NCBI RefSeq assembly: GCF_004331685.1
Contig: NZ_SJSM01000029.1
Span: 1-60,466, forward strand
From: Pedobacter hiemivivus
Lineage (GTDB): Bacteria > Bacteroidota > Bacteroidia > Sphingobacteriales > Sphingobacteriaceae
Reading direction: 5' to 3'
DNA length: 60,466 bases
Shown here piece by piece: positions 27,621 to 36,581 of the stretch. The notes under the pieces are model-generated. The model was not told the DNA's origin. It saw only the letters and a program-made list of their open reading frames with translations, and did no database searches. Each line of letters starts with the position of its first letter. Positions within the stretch are counted from its first letter, which is position 1. The position numbers and the translations under genes are program-made.

Positions 27621-30600
27621 ATGAAAGACATCAAAACTATTGAAAAAGCCAACATCAGGAAGGAGCTGATCACACTTAAAACCTATCCTTACTCAGACCC
27701 GAGCCCGATTCCTGAGTTTGGCCGGTTATACCCATATAACAGGTTTGATGGCTATACCACAAAGGGTGCAGATCAGGCTTGGGAAATGATTGTATTGGAA
27801 AACGCCTACATAAAGTTGTGGGTAAATCCATCTGTTGGTGGTAAAATATGGGGTGCTATAGAAAAGTCCACAGGAAAAGAATTCATTTACTTCAATCATA
27901 CTGCAAAATTCAGAGATGTCGCCATGAGGGGGCCCTGGACTTCGGGTGGGATGGAGATTAATATGGGAATTATTGGGCATACCCCCTCCTGCTCGGCTCC
28001 AGTCGACTATAAAATGGTTGAAAATGAAGATGGCAGTGTGAGCTGTTTTATTGGCGCTACAGACTGGCCATCAAGGACTGAATGGCGTGTTGAAATTAAA
28101 TTAGAAAAGGATGCGGCATATTTTAGCACAAAAAGTTGGTGGCATAACAACAGCTGTCTGCCTCAATCCTATTACCAATGGAATAATGTTGGCATTAAAG
28201 CCTCAGGAAACCTGGAATACATATACCCGGGCCAACAACGCCTTGGGCACGACGGCAGTCCTTTAAGCTGGCCGGAAGATGAAGAACAAAGGAAAATATC
28301 CTTTTATGAGCAAAATAACCACGGTGAATATAAATCCTATCATGTTATTGGCGCTTATACGGATTTCTGGGGTTGCTACTGGCACGACGACCAGTTTGGA
28401 ATGGGACATTTTGCGCCTTACGATGAAAAACCAGGAAAAAAGATATGGATATGGGGACTCTCAAGATATGGGATGATATGGGAAGATCTGCTTACCGATC
28501 AAGATGGACAATACACTGAAGTACAAAGCGGTAGATTATTTAATCAAAGTGTTGCTGCCAGTTCTAAAACGCCATTTAAACACCGTTCGTTTTTACCCGC
28601 TACAACCGACAGTTGGGAAGAGCACTGGTTTCCTGTAAAAAACCTAGGCGGACTCAGCTATGGAACCCCACAGTTATCCTTTTATTTATCACTCAAGGAC
28701 GAGCATCAACAGATTCAGCTCTGCGCAAATAAACCACTGAACCATCAATTTAGAATTTTGCACCTGCAGCAAGAGATATTGAACCAGACCATTACACTGG
28801 CGACAATGGAATCCTGTGACTTTAGTCTGCCTTATGCTGTACCAGAGGCAGAACTAACCGTTTTACTAAATGATGAAATAATTTACAATGGCCCAGAACT
28901 GCACACTCCACTAAAAAGGCCTTCAAAAATTGATGAAGATTATAACTACGATTCAGTTCAAGCATCCTGTATTCAGGCAAAAGAATGGGAAAGGCAGCGC
29001 TTTTTTGACCGTTCTATAGCCCAATACAAACTTTGTCTGGAAAAAGACCCCTTTTTTACGGATGCATTGAATGGCCTCGCTGGACTTTATTTTAAACAGA
29101 TGAGATTCGCAGAGGCCCTTGTACTACTCAGGAAGTCGCTATCTGTAGACACATACGATCCAGAAGCAAATTATTTATATGGTCTGATAAACGATAGGTT
29201 ACAAAAAACGGCCGACGCAAAAGACGGCTTTTCAATAGCCAGCCAGTCCGTAGCATATAGGAATTCCGCACTTATTGAACTGGCTAAGTTACTGATGCGT
29301 GAAGGCCAGATTGAAAAGGCCTACACTTATGTAAAAAAAGCGCGACAGTCAGATTCAGCGAATCTCCAATCCATATATTTAAGCATCATCATTAATAATT
29401 TGAAAGGTCATAAAGATAAAGCGATGCAATTTATTCAGCAGTTACTTCTTATAGATCCAATCAATTATCTGGCAAGATTTGAATTGCAAAAGGTTCAGAA
29501 ATCTACTACTGAACCGCTCACCAGCAGCGAACTTCCTTACGAAACGTATATAGAGCTGGCTGCTTTTTATGCCAATTTAAACTTGCATCCCGATGCAGTT
29601 CTTATCCTCAATACCGCTCCGGAGTACCCAATGGTATACCTTTGGAAAGCCCATTTATATACGATCCTGGATTTAGACAAACTAGCTAATCTGGCACTTG
29701 ACCATGCTGCAGCCCTAAACGCCGACTTTGTTTTCCCCCATAGGGAAGAGGACATTGTTGTTTTGCGCGAGGCAGTTATCCGTCATACTTCCTGGAAATT
29801 TAAATACTTCCTGGCTTTGGCTTACATCCAGAATCTACAAAAAACTGAAGCCTTAAGCTTATTAGACAGTTGCAATTCAATCCCGGATTTCTATCCGTTT
29901 TATATAGTGAGGGCTAATTTAAGGGAAGAACTGGGGGCAAAAGGTACTTTAAGCGACCTTAAAAAAGCTTATCAGCTGACACCTGAAGAATGGAGAACCA
30001 TCTTAAACCTTTCTAAATATTACGCAAACCATAGCGACTGGGCGTCCGCATTGTCTATCACCCAAAAAGGATACAAACTTTATCCTGAAAATTACTATTT
30101 AGGCTTAAAGCTGGCAAGGTGTTTTATGCACACCAAAAAATTTGAACAAGGCATCTCGCTAATGAGCAATATGACGGTATTGCCTAATGAAGGTGCTTCG
30201 GCAGGTCGCAATAGCTGGCGGGACACCCAATTGCGCTGTGCATTTAATGCAATAACAACAAAAGACCTGGAAAAAGCAATCTTTCATATCCGAATGGCCA
30301 GAACCTGGCCAGAAAACATGGGGATTGGAAAACCTCATCATGTTGACGAACGACTTGAAGATTACATGGAACTCATTTGTCTTCCAGCTGAGGACAAAAC
30401 GACACGCCAGAGATTAATTCAGCGGATAGTGGATTACAGAACACATAATACCCCCATTCCCTACAGTTCACCAGATTTAATCAGCATTATATTAATGCAG
30501 GGAACAGGAAATATAGATACCATCTGCAAAATGTTAGACGAATGGCATGGACAAGATCCTGATGCTTTGCCGCTAAAATGGAGTCTGGCTTTTTTATCTG

Positions 30601-30761
30601 GCAATCAGCAGGAAACAGACCTACTTTCCGAACAAAAAATGATTATTAAGGAAGTACTACCCTATGAGATTCCTTTCGAGGATAGGTCTTTCTACTTTAT
30701 AAAAAAGCTACACAAAAGCGGATTACTCAATAAACACACCCATTTGCAAGCAATGAATTAA
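27621..30761 (+). CDS. DUF5107 domain protein with TPR repeats
   Basis: A ~1046-residue protein without signal peptide, so predicted cytoplasmic. Residues ~20-350 are a DUF5107 domain (mutarotase-like beta-sandwich by my recollection): AWEMIVLENAYIKLWVNPSV, GGKIWGAIEKSTGKEF, ARGPWTSGG-like and SRYGMIWEDLLTD. From ~430 onward are tetratricopeptide repeats (SIAQYKLCLEKDPFFTDALN, GLAGLYFKQMRFAEALVLLR, EANYLYGLINDRLQKTADAK). Enzymatic role unproven; the mutarotase-like fold suggests a sugar ligand. An ATG at 27579 would add 14 residues; 27621 suits the family opening better. Start of a three-gene operon with PhyH and a sugar permease. Confidence 0.82.
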   Translation: MKDIKTIEKANIRKELITLKTYPYSDPSPIPEFGRLYPYNRFDGYTTKGADQAWEMIVLENAYIKLWVNPSVGGKIWGAIEKSTGKEFIYFNHTAKFRDVAMRGPWTSGGMEINMGIIGHTPSCSAPVDYKMVENEDGSVSCFIGATDWPSRTEWRVEIKLEKDAAYFSTKSWWHNNSCLPQSYYQWNNVGIKASGNLEYIYPGQQRLGHDGSPLSWPEDEEQRKISFYEQNNHGEYKSYHVIGAYTDFWGCYWHDDQFGMGHFAPYDEKPGKKIWIWGLSRYGMIWEDLLTDQDGQYTEVQSGRLFNQSVAASSKTPFKHRSFLPATTDSWEEHWFPVKNLGGLSYGTPQLSFYLSLKDEHQQIQLCANKPLNHQFRILHLQQEILNQTITLATMESCDFSLPYAVPEAELTVLLNDEIIYNGPELHTPLKRPSKIDEDYNYDSVQASCIQAKEWERQRFFDRSIAQYKLCLEKDPFFTDALNGLAGLYFKQMRFAEALVLLRKSLSVDTYDPEANYLYGLINDRLQKTADAKDGFSIASQSVAYRNSALIELAKLLMREGQIEKAYTYVKKARQSDSANLQSIYLSIIINNLKGHKDKAMQFIQQLLLIDPINYLARFELQKVQKSTTEPLTSSELPYETYIELAAFYANLNLHPDAVLILNTAPEYPMVYLWKAHLYTILDLDKLANLALDHAAALNADFVFPHREEDIVVLREAVIRHTSWKFKYFLALAYIQNLQKTEALSLLDSCNSIPDFYPFYIVRANLREELGAKGTLSDLKKAYQLTPEEWRTILNLSKYYANHSDWASALSITQKGYKLYPENYYLGLKLARCFMHTKKFEQGISLMSNMTVLPNEGASAGRNSWRDTQLRCAFNAITTKDLEKAIFHIRMARTWPENMGIGKPHHVDERLEDYMELICLPAEDKTTRQRLIQRIVDYRTHNTPIPYSSPDLISIILMQGTGNIDTICKMLDEWHGQDPDALPLKWSLAFLSGNQQETDLLSEQKMIIKEVLPYEIPFEDRSFYFIKKLHKSGLLNKHTHLQAMN

Positions 30762-30789
30762 CAGATTATTGGATTATAAAACCAGCAAC

Positions 30790-31689
30790 ATGAACACCGA
30801 TCAACTTAAAGACCTATCATCCTACCATCATCCTGTTTCAGACTTTTTTAAATGGCCTAAAAACAAAACTGAATGGGAACAATACTTACTTAGTGATGAA
30901 CAGATCAGCTTTTTTAAAGAGAATGGTTACCTGAGCGGTATTAAATTTTTAGAGGACTGGCAGGTAGATCAGCTCAATCATGACCTTATCCGCATCTCTG
31001 ATCCCAATCTTCCGGATCACACCTTATTTCATCAGTTTTTCTCTAATGCTTCCACAGATCCTAATTCTGTATTATTCCATGCATTAGGCGCCTGGCGCAT
31101 CACTCCTGCTTTTCATGACGTTTTATGGAACCCGACGTTTGTAATGGCCGCCAGCCAACTATTAGGCAATAATGCCGTGAGGTTCTGGCATGATCAGCTT
31201 TTTTGCAAACCAGCCAAACATGGTGGCGTTGTTGCCTGGCATCAGGATTATTCTTATTGGACACGTACCATTCCTTTGCAACACCTTACCTGCTGGGTAG
31301 CCCTAGATGACGCCACTACAGAAAATGGTTGCATGCACTATGTACCTAAAAGTCACCATTGGGGTTTACTGGAAAAACCAGAGCTTGCCGGAGAAATGGA
31401 CGGCTTAATGGAATTTTTAACGGAGGAGCAAAAGGCTGCATTTAAGCCTATTCCCATTGAACTCGGAAAAGGTTACGGCACATTTCATCATCCCTTACTG
31501 ATCCATGGCTCTTATGAAAATAAATCAGACAGATCAAGAAGTGCATTTGTGCTCAATATGTTCGCTGATGGCACCATTTCAGATACAGATAAAGAACTAA
31601 TGCCCGGAACTCCGCCTGTACCTAAAGGAGAAAAAATAAGCGGTCAGTATTTCCCTATATTGATAGATCCTAAAAAGGAATTACTTTAA
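30790..31689 (+). CDS. phytanoyl-CoA dioxygenase (PhyH) family protein
   Basis: A 299-residue Fe(II)/2-oxoglutarate-dependent dioxygenase-like protein, cytoplasmic (no signal). The iron-binding triad is visible: HQD in GVVAWHQDYSYW (~residue 155) and the distal His in FHHPLLIHGSYENKSDRSRS, with the Arg of the same segment placed to bind 2-oxoglutarate. The family hydroxylates varied small molecules; members beside sugar transporters may oxidise sugars or glycosides, but that is inference. The ATG at 30790 is preferred over a TTG at 30769. It starts 28 nt after the DUF5107 gene. Confidence 0.88.
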   Translation: MNTDQLKDLSSYHHPVSDFFKWPKNKTEWEQYLLSDEQISFFKENGYLSGIKFLEDWQVDQLNHDLIRISDPNLPDHTLFHQFFSNASTDPNSVLFHALGAWRITPAFHDVLWNPTFVMAASQLLGNNAVRFWHDQLFCKPAKHGGVVAWHQDYSYWTRTIPLQHLTCWVALDDATTENGCMHYVPKSHHWGLLEKPELAGEMDGLMEFLTEEQKAAFKPIPIELGKGYGTFHHPLLIHGSYENKSDRSRSAFVLNMFADGTISDTDKELMPGTPPVPKGEKISGQYFPILIDPKKELL

Positions 31690-31699
31690 ATCAGATATT

Positions 31700-32974
31700 A
31701 TGCCGATTGAAACTACAACCGCTATACAGCTTAATAATAAGCGTAGCCTTTCAATTCAAATAGGAACAATTGGTGCCTTCTTTTTTATTTTTGGGTTTAT
31801 TACCTGGGTAAATGGGACGCTGATCCCCTATCTTAGAATAGCCTGCGAACTGGAAGAGTGGCAAGCCTATCTTGTTACTTTTGCTTTTTACATTTCTTAT
31901 ACGGTAATGGCCATTCCCTCAAGTAAACTACTAGAGCGTACAGGGATGGTGAAAGGAATGCGCATAGGATTGGCGATCATGGCAGCAGGTTGTGCACTAT
32001 TTATTCCGGCTGCATTGATGCGTTATTACCCTATATTTTTACTTGCTTTATTTATAGTAGGCACGGGAACTACGCTGCTACAAACCGCAGTAAATCCTTA
32101 CATCACCTTATTGGGCCCTACAGAAAAAGCCGCGCAGCGGATCAGCATTATGGGAATCTGCAATAAATTTGCTGGTGTAATGGCTCCACTGATTTTAGGC
32201 GCAATCATCCTACGAAATTCAGATGGGCTAATCGAGGAACTTCAAAATATGGACAGCATTACCCGAAGCTTCCGTTTAGATGAGCTGGCACATGCAGTAA
32301 TTATGCCTTATAGTATCCTTACCATCATCTTACTCCTTATTTCCTATGTAATCAAGTTTGCACATCTACCCGAAATAACAGCCTCATTGCCCGTTTCTGG
32401 AGAAGAAGATCTCTTACCGAAGCAATCTGCAAAAATGAGATTAAACTTTACCCTGGGCTTCATTGCAACATTTTCTACAGTTGGACTAGAAGTCATCGCC
32501 GGAGACACCATCGGAAATTATGGTATATACCATGGTCTGCCATTAAGCATCGCTAAAAACCTCACTTCCTATACCTTAGCCAGCACCATGATTGGCTACA
32601 TACTTGGCGTATATGCCATACCGAGATACATTTCCCAGGAAAAAGCATTTACGTATTCCGCTTGGTTGGGAATAATTATCTCTATACTGGCTATATTTGC
32701 TCCCGGAACAGCATCCATTGTTTTCATTGCCTTACTTGGCCTAGCTAACGCATTATTGTGGCCTGCGATATGGCCACAGGCGCTAAAAGGCTTAAAAGGT
32801 AAAATGCTAAACAGGGGCTCAGCTATATTAATTATGGGAGTTGCAGGCGGGGCCATTATGCCCTTAGCTTATGGTGGTCTGGCACAATACGTCAACAACC
32901 AGTACGCTTATATTATTTTAATACCATGTTATCTATTTAACTTGTATTACAGCTTGCGCGGTCAGCGACAATAA
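31700..32974 (+). CDS. FucP-like sugar:H+ symporter (MFS)
   Basis: A 424-residue inner membrane protein with about 12 hydrophobic segments. The opening IGAFFFIFGFITWVNGTLIP, then PSSKLLERTGMVKGMRIGL and TLLQTAVNPYITLLGP, is the hallmark of the fucose/glucose/galactose permease branch (FucP, GluP). It would bring the monosaccharide or small oligosaccharide released in the periplasm into the cytoplasm. Starts 10 nt after the PhyH gene, last gene of the operon, and converges with the BaiN-like gene (13 nt between stops). Confidence 0.93.
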   Translation: MPIETTTAIQLNNKRSLSIQIGTIGAFFFIFGFITWVNGTLIPYLRIACELEEWQAYLVTFAFYISYTVMAIPSSKLLERTGMVKGMRIGLAIMAAGCALFIPAALMRYYPIFLLALFIVGTGTTLLQTAVNPYITLLGPTEKAAQRISIMGICNKFAGVMAPLILGAIILRNSDGLIEELQNMDSITRSFRLDELAHAVIMPYSILTIILLLISYVIKFAHLPEITASLPVSGEEDLLPKQSAKMRLNFTLGFIATFSTVGLEVIAGDTIGNYGIYHGLPLSIAKNLTSYTLASTMIGYILGVYAIPRYISQEKAFTYSAWLGIIISILAIFAPGTASIVFIALLGLANALLWPAIWPQALKGLKGKMLNRGSAILIMGVAGGAIMPLAYGGLAQYVNNQYAYIILIPCYLFNLYYSLRGQRQ

Positions 32975-32987
32975 TATTGGGCTTCCC

Positions 32988-34178
32988 CTATAAATTTTGT
33001 GCAATTACAAAGCCACTTGCCCAAGCCCATTGAAAGTTATAGCCACCTAGCCATCCGGTCACATCAACACATTCACCACCAAAATATAATCCGGGAACCT
33101 TTTTACATTCCAGCGTTTTAGATGATAGCTCATCGGTTGCTATTCCGCCCCGCATTACTTCGGCTTTATCGTAACCTTTATCACCTGCAGGCTTCACCTT
33201 AAACCGGTGTATAGTCTCTTCAATCAATTCCAGTTCAGACTTAGTTAAGCTAGCAACCTGTTTTTCAACGGGTAAATACTTGCCCATAGCATCAGTAAAC
33301 TTCTTTGCGTAAAATCGGTTAAACAAAGTAGACAATAGTGTTTTTCCACTCTGTTGGCGTTCTGCATCAATTAACGCTGTAATATCTTGATGAGGCAACA
33401 AGTCTATATTAAACACCTCTCCTCTTTTCCAGTACGATGAGATTTGCAAAATTGCAGGTCCGCTTAAACCCCAATGGGTAAAGAGAATATTTTCTTCAAA
33501 GGCAATACGATCATTGCTCACCTCACAAAAAACACTATTTCCAGAAAGCTGCGCATACCATTCTTCGTCTTTTCCAGTTATAGTTAGCGGTACTAAAGCT
33601 GGTACTGTCTCCACAATTTTCAACCCATGTTTCCTTGCAAAACGCAAGGCAAAATCAGTGGCTCCCATTTTTGGAATAGGCAAGCCGCCAGTGGCAATAA
33701 CCAGTTTAGGAGCCGTTATTGTACGTGATTTACCTCCCTTTTCATATTTTATGGTAAAGCCATCAGTTAGGATTTCTATATCACTTACATCGGCATTGCA
33801 AATCAGCTGCTGTCCAAAATCTTCGCAAATTGAAGTAAAAACGGACACCACATCTTTGGCATTCTTTCCATCTGGAAACAACTGCCCAAGGGTTTTCTCT
33901 TTCCCATCGATGCCGTAAGTTTCGAAAAAGCTAATGGTATCAGCTACCGTCCACTGCGTAAATGCCGATTTAACAAAATGCTTATTTTCCGAAATAAACT
34001 GTTCATCGGTTGCGTACGTATTGGTATAATTACATCGTCCCCCACCAGAAATCAGGATCTTAGCTCCCGGCTGATCATTTTTTTCTAATAAAATCACCCG
34101 CTTCCCCAAGTATCCCGCCTGTACTGCACACATCAACCCACAAGCTCCGGCTCCAATAATTATAGCATCTGCCTCCAT
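32988..34178 (-). CDS. BaiN/RdsA-like NAD(P)/FAD-dependent oxidoreductase (HI0933 family)
   Basis: A 396-residue flavoprotein. The dinucleotide-binding motif DAIIIGAGACGLMCAVQAG is at the N-terminus, followed by LLEKNDQPGAKILISGGGRC with the CNYTN hallmark of the HI0933/YhiN family, IATGGLPIPKMGATDFAL in the middle and a C-terminal FAD motif (GGECVDVTGWLGGYNFQWAW). Family members include a BaiN involved in bile acid dehydroxylation in gut bacteria; here the role is unknown. I chose the ATG at 34176-34178, since a longer frame would prepend 47 residues unlike the family and overlap the purK promoter. Divergent from purK. Confidence 0.9.
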   Translation of the reverse strand: MEADAIIIGAGACGLMCAVQAGYLGKRVILLEKNDQPGAKILISGGGRCNYTNTYATDEQFISENKHFVKSAFTQWTVADTISFFETYGIDGKEKTLGQLFPDGKNAKDVVSVFTSICEDFGQQLICNADVSDIEILTDGFTIKYEKGGKSRTITAPKLVIATGGLPIPKMGATDFALRFARKHGLKIVETVPALVPLTITGKDEEWYAQLSGNSVFCEVSNDRIAFEENILFTHWGLSGPAILQISSYWKRGEVFNIDLLPHQDITALIDAERQQSGKTLLSTLFNRFYAKKFTDAMGKYLPVEKQVASLTKSELELIEETIHRFKVKPAGDKGYDKAEVMRGGIATDELSSKTLECKKVPGLYFGGECVDVTGWLGGYNFQWAWASGFVIAQNL

Positions 34179-34196
34179 CAATCCGTTTATAATTGT

Positions 34197-34204
34197 TATT
34201 TTTG
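34197..34204 (+). promoter_or_regulatory. purK -7 element
   Basis: TATTTTTG matches TAnnTTTG. It gives a leader of about 27 nt to the purK ATG at 34237, which supports that start over the GTG at 34204. Confidence 0.6.
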
Positions 34205-34236
34205 TGCAAAATAAGCATAACTTTTTCATAGTAGAT

Positions 34237-35376
34237 ATGGCAAAACAAATAAGTGATTTAAAATTAGGGATATTAGGCGGCGGACAATTAGGCAGAATGC
34301 TGATACAAGAAGCCATCAATTATAACCTAACTACCTTGGTTTTAGATCCAGATACCGACGCTCCCTGTAAACATCTTGCAAATTACTTCGAATGTGGCTC
34401 AATTACCGATTTTGATACCGTTTACAACTTCGGAAAAAAGGCTGACATCATTACCATCGAAATAGAAAAGGTTAACATAGAAGCTCTTGAGCAATTGGAG
34501 AAAGAAGGAAAACAAGTTTTCCCACAATCAAGGGTAATCCGTTTGATTCAAGATAAAGGGGTACAAAAACAATTTTTCAAGGAAAACAATATTCCTACAG
34601 CGCCTTTTAAATTGGTAAACACCAGAGAAGACATTTTTAACTGTGGCTTTGCTTTTCCTTACATCCTTAAACAACGTAAGGATGGCTATGATGGCAAAGG
34701 AGTTATGAAAATCAGTGATGTAGCTGATATCGACCATGCTTTTGATGCTCCTTGCTTAATTGAAGAACTGATAGACTTTGAAAAGGAAGTAGCAGTTATT
34801 GTGACACGTAATTCTAAAGGTGAGATGAAGACATTTCCTATGGTGGAAATGGAGTTCAACGCCGAGGCCAATTTGGTAGAATTCCTGATCTCTCCATCTA
34901 CTTACCCAGCTTCGTTACAACAAAGAGCTGAAAAGATTGCGATGGACATTGCTGCTTCACTAAACATTACAGGCATACTAGCCGTAGAAATGTTCGTAAC
35001 CAAAAATGGCGAATTACTGGTAAATGAATTGGCACCAAGGCCACACAATAGCGGTCACCACAGCATAGAAGGCAATTACGTTTCGCAGTTTGCACAACAT
35101 CTACGTGCCATTTTTAACTTACCATTGGGCGATACCCGTGCGATTAACAATGCGGTAATGATCAATTTGCTGGGTGAAAAGAACCACGATGGAGTAGCAA
35201 AATATCAAGGATTAGAAAAAATCATGGCTATAGATGGTGTTTACATACACCTTTATGGTAAAAAATATACCAAACCGTTCCGCAAAATGGGCCACGTTAC
35301 TGTGGTCGATCAAAACAGGGATGGTGCAATAGAAAAAGCCAATTACATTAAAAACACACTAAAAGTTATTTCATAA
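34237..35376 (+). CDS. purK: N5-carboxyaminoimidazole ribonucleotide synthase
   Basis: A 379-residue ATP-grasp enzyme of purine biosynthesis that carboxylates AIR with ATP and bicarbonate to N5-CAIR. The Rossmann-like opening LKLGILGGGQLGRMLIQEAI is diagnostic of PurK; ATP-grasp residues are visible in FPYILKQRKDGYDGKGVMKI and LLVNELAPRPHNSGHHSIEG (Mg/ATP-binding and N-terminal Glu/Asn). The ATG at 34237 gives the normal length. Its stop codon is immediately followed by the purE ATG, so the two are certainly cotranscribed. Confidence 0.97.
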   Translation: MAKQISDLKLGILGGGQLGRMLIQEAINYNLTTLVLDPDTDAPCKHLANYFECGSITDFDTVYNFGKKADIITIEIEKVNIEALEQLEKEGKQVFPQSRVIRLIQDKGVQKQFFKENNIPTAPFKLVNTREDIFNCGFAFPYILKQRKDGYDGKGVMKISDVADIDHAFDAPCLIEELIDFEKEVAVIVTRNSKGEMKTFPMVEMEFNAEANLVEFLISPSTYPASLQQRAEKIAMDIAASLNITGILAVEMFVTKNGELLVNELAPRPHNSGHHSIEGNYVSQFAQHLRAIFNLPLGDTRAINNAVMINLLGEKNHDGVAKYQGLEKIMAIDGVYIHLYGKKYTKPFRKMGHVTVVDQNRDGAIEKANYIKNTLKVIS

Positions 35377-35859
35377 ATGAGCGTACAAGTAGGCATTATC
35401 ATGGGCAGCAAATCAGATCTTCACATTATGCAAGATGCTGCTGATATTTTTAAAGAGTTTGGGGTTGAATTTGAAATGACTGTAGTATCAGCACATCGTA
35501 CACCTGAAAGGATGTTTGATTACGCTAAAAATGCGGCTTCAAGAGGTCTGAAAGTAATTATTGCTGGTGCTGGCGGTGCAGCCCATTTGCCAGGCATGGT
35601 TGCTTCTATTACGGTATTACCAGTAATCGGAGTTCCTGTTAAATCTTCAAATTCTATTGACGGATGGGATTCTATCCTTTCTATTTTACAAATGCCTAAT
35701 GGTATTCCTGTAGCAACCGTTGCGCTAAATGCAGCAAAAAATGCAGGTTTATTGGCTGTTCAAATCCTTTCTACTGCTGATATATCTTTAGCTGATAAAA
35801 TGCAGACTTACAAAGATGATTTGAGAAAGAAAGTTGAAGAGAGCGCAGCTGACATGTAA
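35377..35859 (+). CDS. purE: 5-(carboxyamino)imidazole ribonucleotide mutase
   Basis: A 160-residue class I PurE converting N5-CAIR to CAIR. The nucleotide-binding opening VGIIMGSKSDLHIMQDAADI, then VSAHRTPERMFDYA with the catalytic His, and AGAGGAAHLPGMVAS and GVPVKSS are all present. Starts at the base after the purK stop (zero spacing), giving coupled expression of consecutive steps. A palindromic repeat follows 16 nt after the stop. Confidence 0.97.
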   Translation: MSVQVGIIMGSKSDLHIMQDAADIFKEFGVEFEMTVVSAHRTPERMFDYAKNAASRGLKVIIAGAGGAAHLPGMVASITVLPVIGVPVKSSNSIDGWDSILSILQMPNGIPVATVALNAAKNAGLLAVQILSTADISLADKMQTYKDDLRKKVEESAADM

Positions 35860-35875
35860 TAAACAGATCGTCGGT

Positions 35876-35958
35876 CGTCATCCTGAATTTATTTCAGGAT
35901 CTCGCAGGAGAGGGTCGGCTTTGCAGGTGAGAGATCCTGAAATAAATTCAGGATGACG
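35876..35958. repeat. dispersed palindromic repeat, copy 2
   Basis: An 83-bp element between converging purE and yqgE. The 28-nt left arm (35876-35903) is exactly complementary to the right arm (35931-35958). Each arm is itself a hairpin (ATCCTGAA/TTCAGGAT). The central part shares CTTTGCAGGTG with copy 1 at 5355-5436. Non-coding, REP/MITE-like; it may also act as a transcription end structure here. Confidence 0.88.
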
Positions 35959-35968
35959 GAGTGCATAC

Positions 35969-36532
35969 TTAATTCAAATTTGGGTCCTGAGGAAAGTTGC
36001 TTACATGCGCATATTTCGGTCCCAGATTAATAATAACTTCCCGCCAAAGGTTTTCTTCATTATTGGAGAAAACCACATCGGGATGAAATTGATCCGATAC
36101 AATCCAGGTATTGGTTTTCATCTCCATATTCAATTGTGATTGGCCCCAGCCTGAATAGCCTATGAAAAATTTAATATCATCTTCATCGATTTGATGATTT
36201 TGTATCAACACTTTTAGGGTCTCGAAATTACCACCCCAATATATCCCTTTTACCACTTCTTGTCCATCTGAAATCAGATCCGGGCATCTATGTAAAAAAT
36301 GTATGGTATCCGTCTCAACAGGTCCACCAAGATATACTGGAAAATTTGCTTCCGGCAGTCCAGGAATCACATCTTTAAGCGATAAAGTACTAGAATGGTT
36401 AAGAATAAAACCAACAGTCCCCTCCTCTTGATGCTCTGTAATAAGAATTACAGACCGCTTAAAATTAGGGTCCATTAAAAATGGTTCGGATATTAGTAAT
36501 CTGCCTAACGTTGGCTCTAACCTGCTTATCAT
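35969..36532 (-). CDS. YqgE/AlgH family protein
   Basis: A 187-residue YqgE/AlgH (DUF179) protein. The opening GRLLISEPFLMDPNFKRSVI and the following LITEHQEEGTVGFILNHSS are the family signature, and GYSGWGQSQLNMEM toward the C-terminus is the conserved core. AlgH is implicated in regulation of alginate and other processes in Pseudomonas, but its biochemical role is unresolved. The upstream sequence on the minus strand holds TAAATTTC 4 nt before the ATG, one base from the -7 consensus. Divergent from pdxH with 49 nt between. Confidence 0.93.
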   Translation of the reverse strand: MISRLEPTLGRLLISEPFLMDPNFKRSVILITEHQEEGTVGFILNHSSTLSLKDVIPGLPEANFPVYLGGPVETDTIHFLHRCPDLISDGQEVVKGIYWGGNFETLKVLIQNHQIDEDDIKFFIGYSGWGQSQLNMEMKTNTWIVSDQFHPDVVFSNNEENLWREVIINLGPKYAHVSNFPQDPNLN

Positions 36533-36570
36533 TTCGGAAATTTAGGGATAAATTTGAATAAACTAAAACC

Positions 36571-36578
36571 TATTTTTG
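36571..36578 (+). promoter_or_regulatory. pdxH -7 element, 3 nt before the ATG
   Basis: TATTTTTG matches TAnnTTTG and ends only 3 nt before the ATG at 36582. The transcript would start at or very near the start codon, so a leaderless mRNA is possible. Confidence 0.5.
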
Positions 36579-36581
36579 TGC

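Noticed and set aside
32988..34319. Longer start for the BaiN-like flavoprotein
   Set aside because: The extra 47 residues do not resemble the family and would overlap the purK promoter and start.
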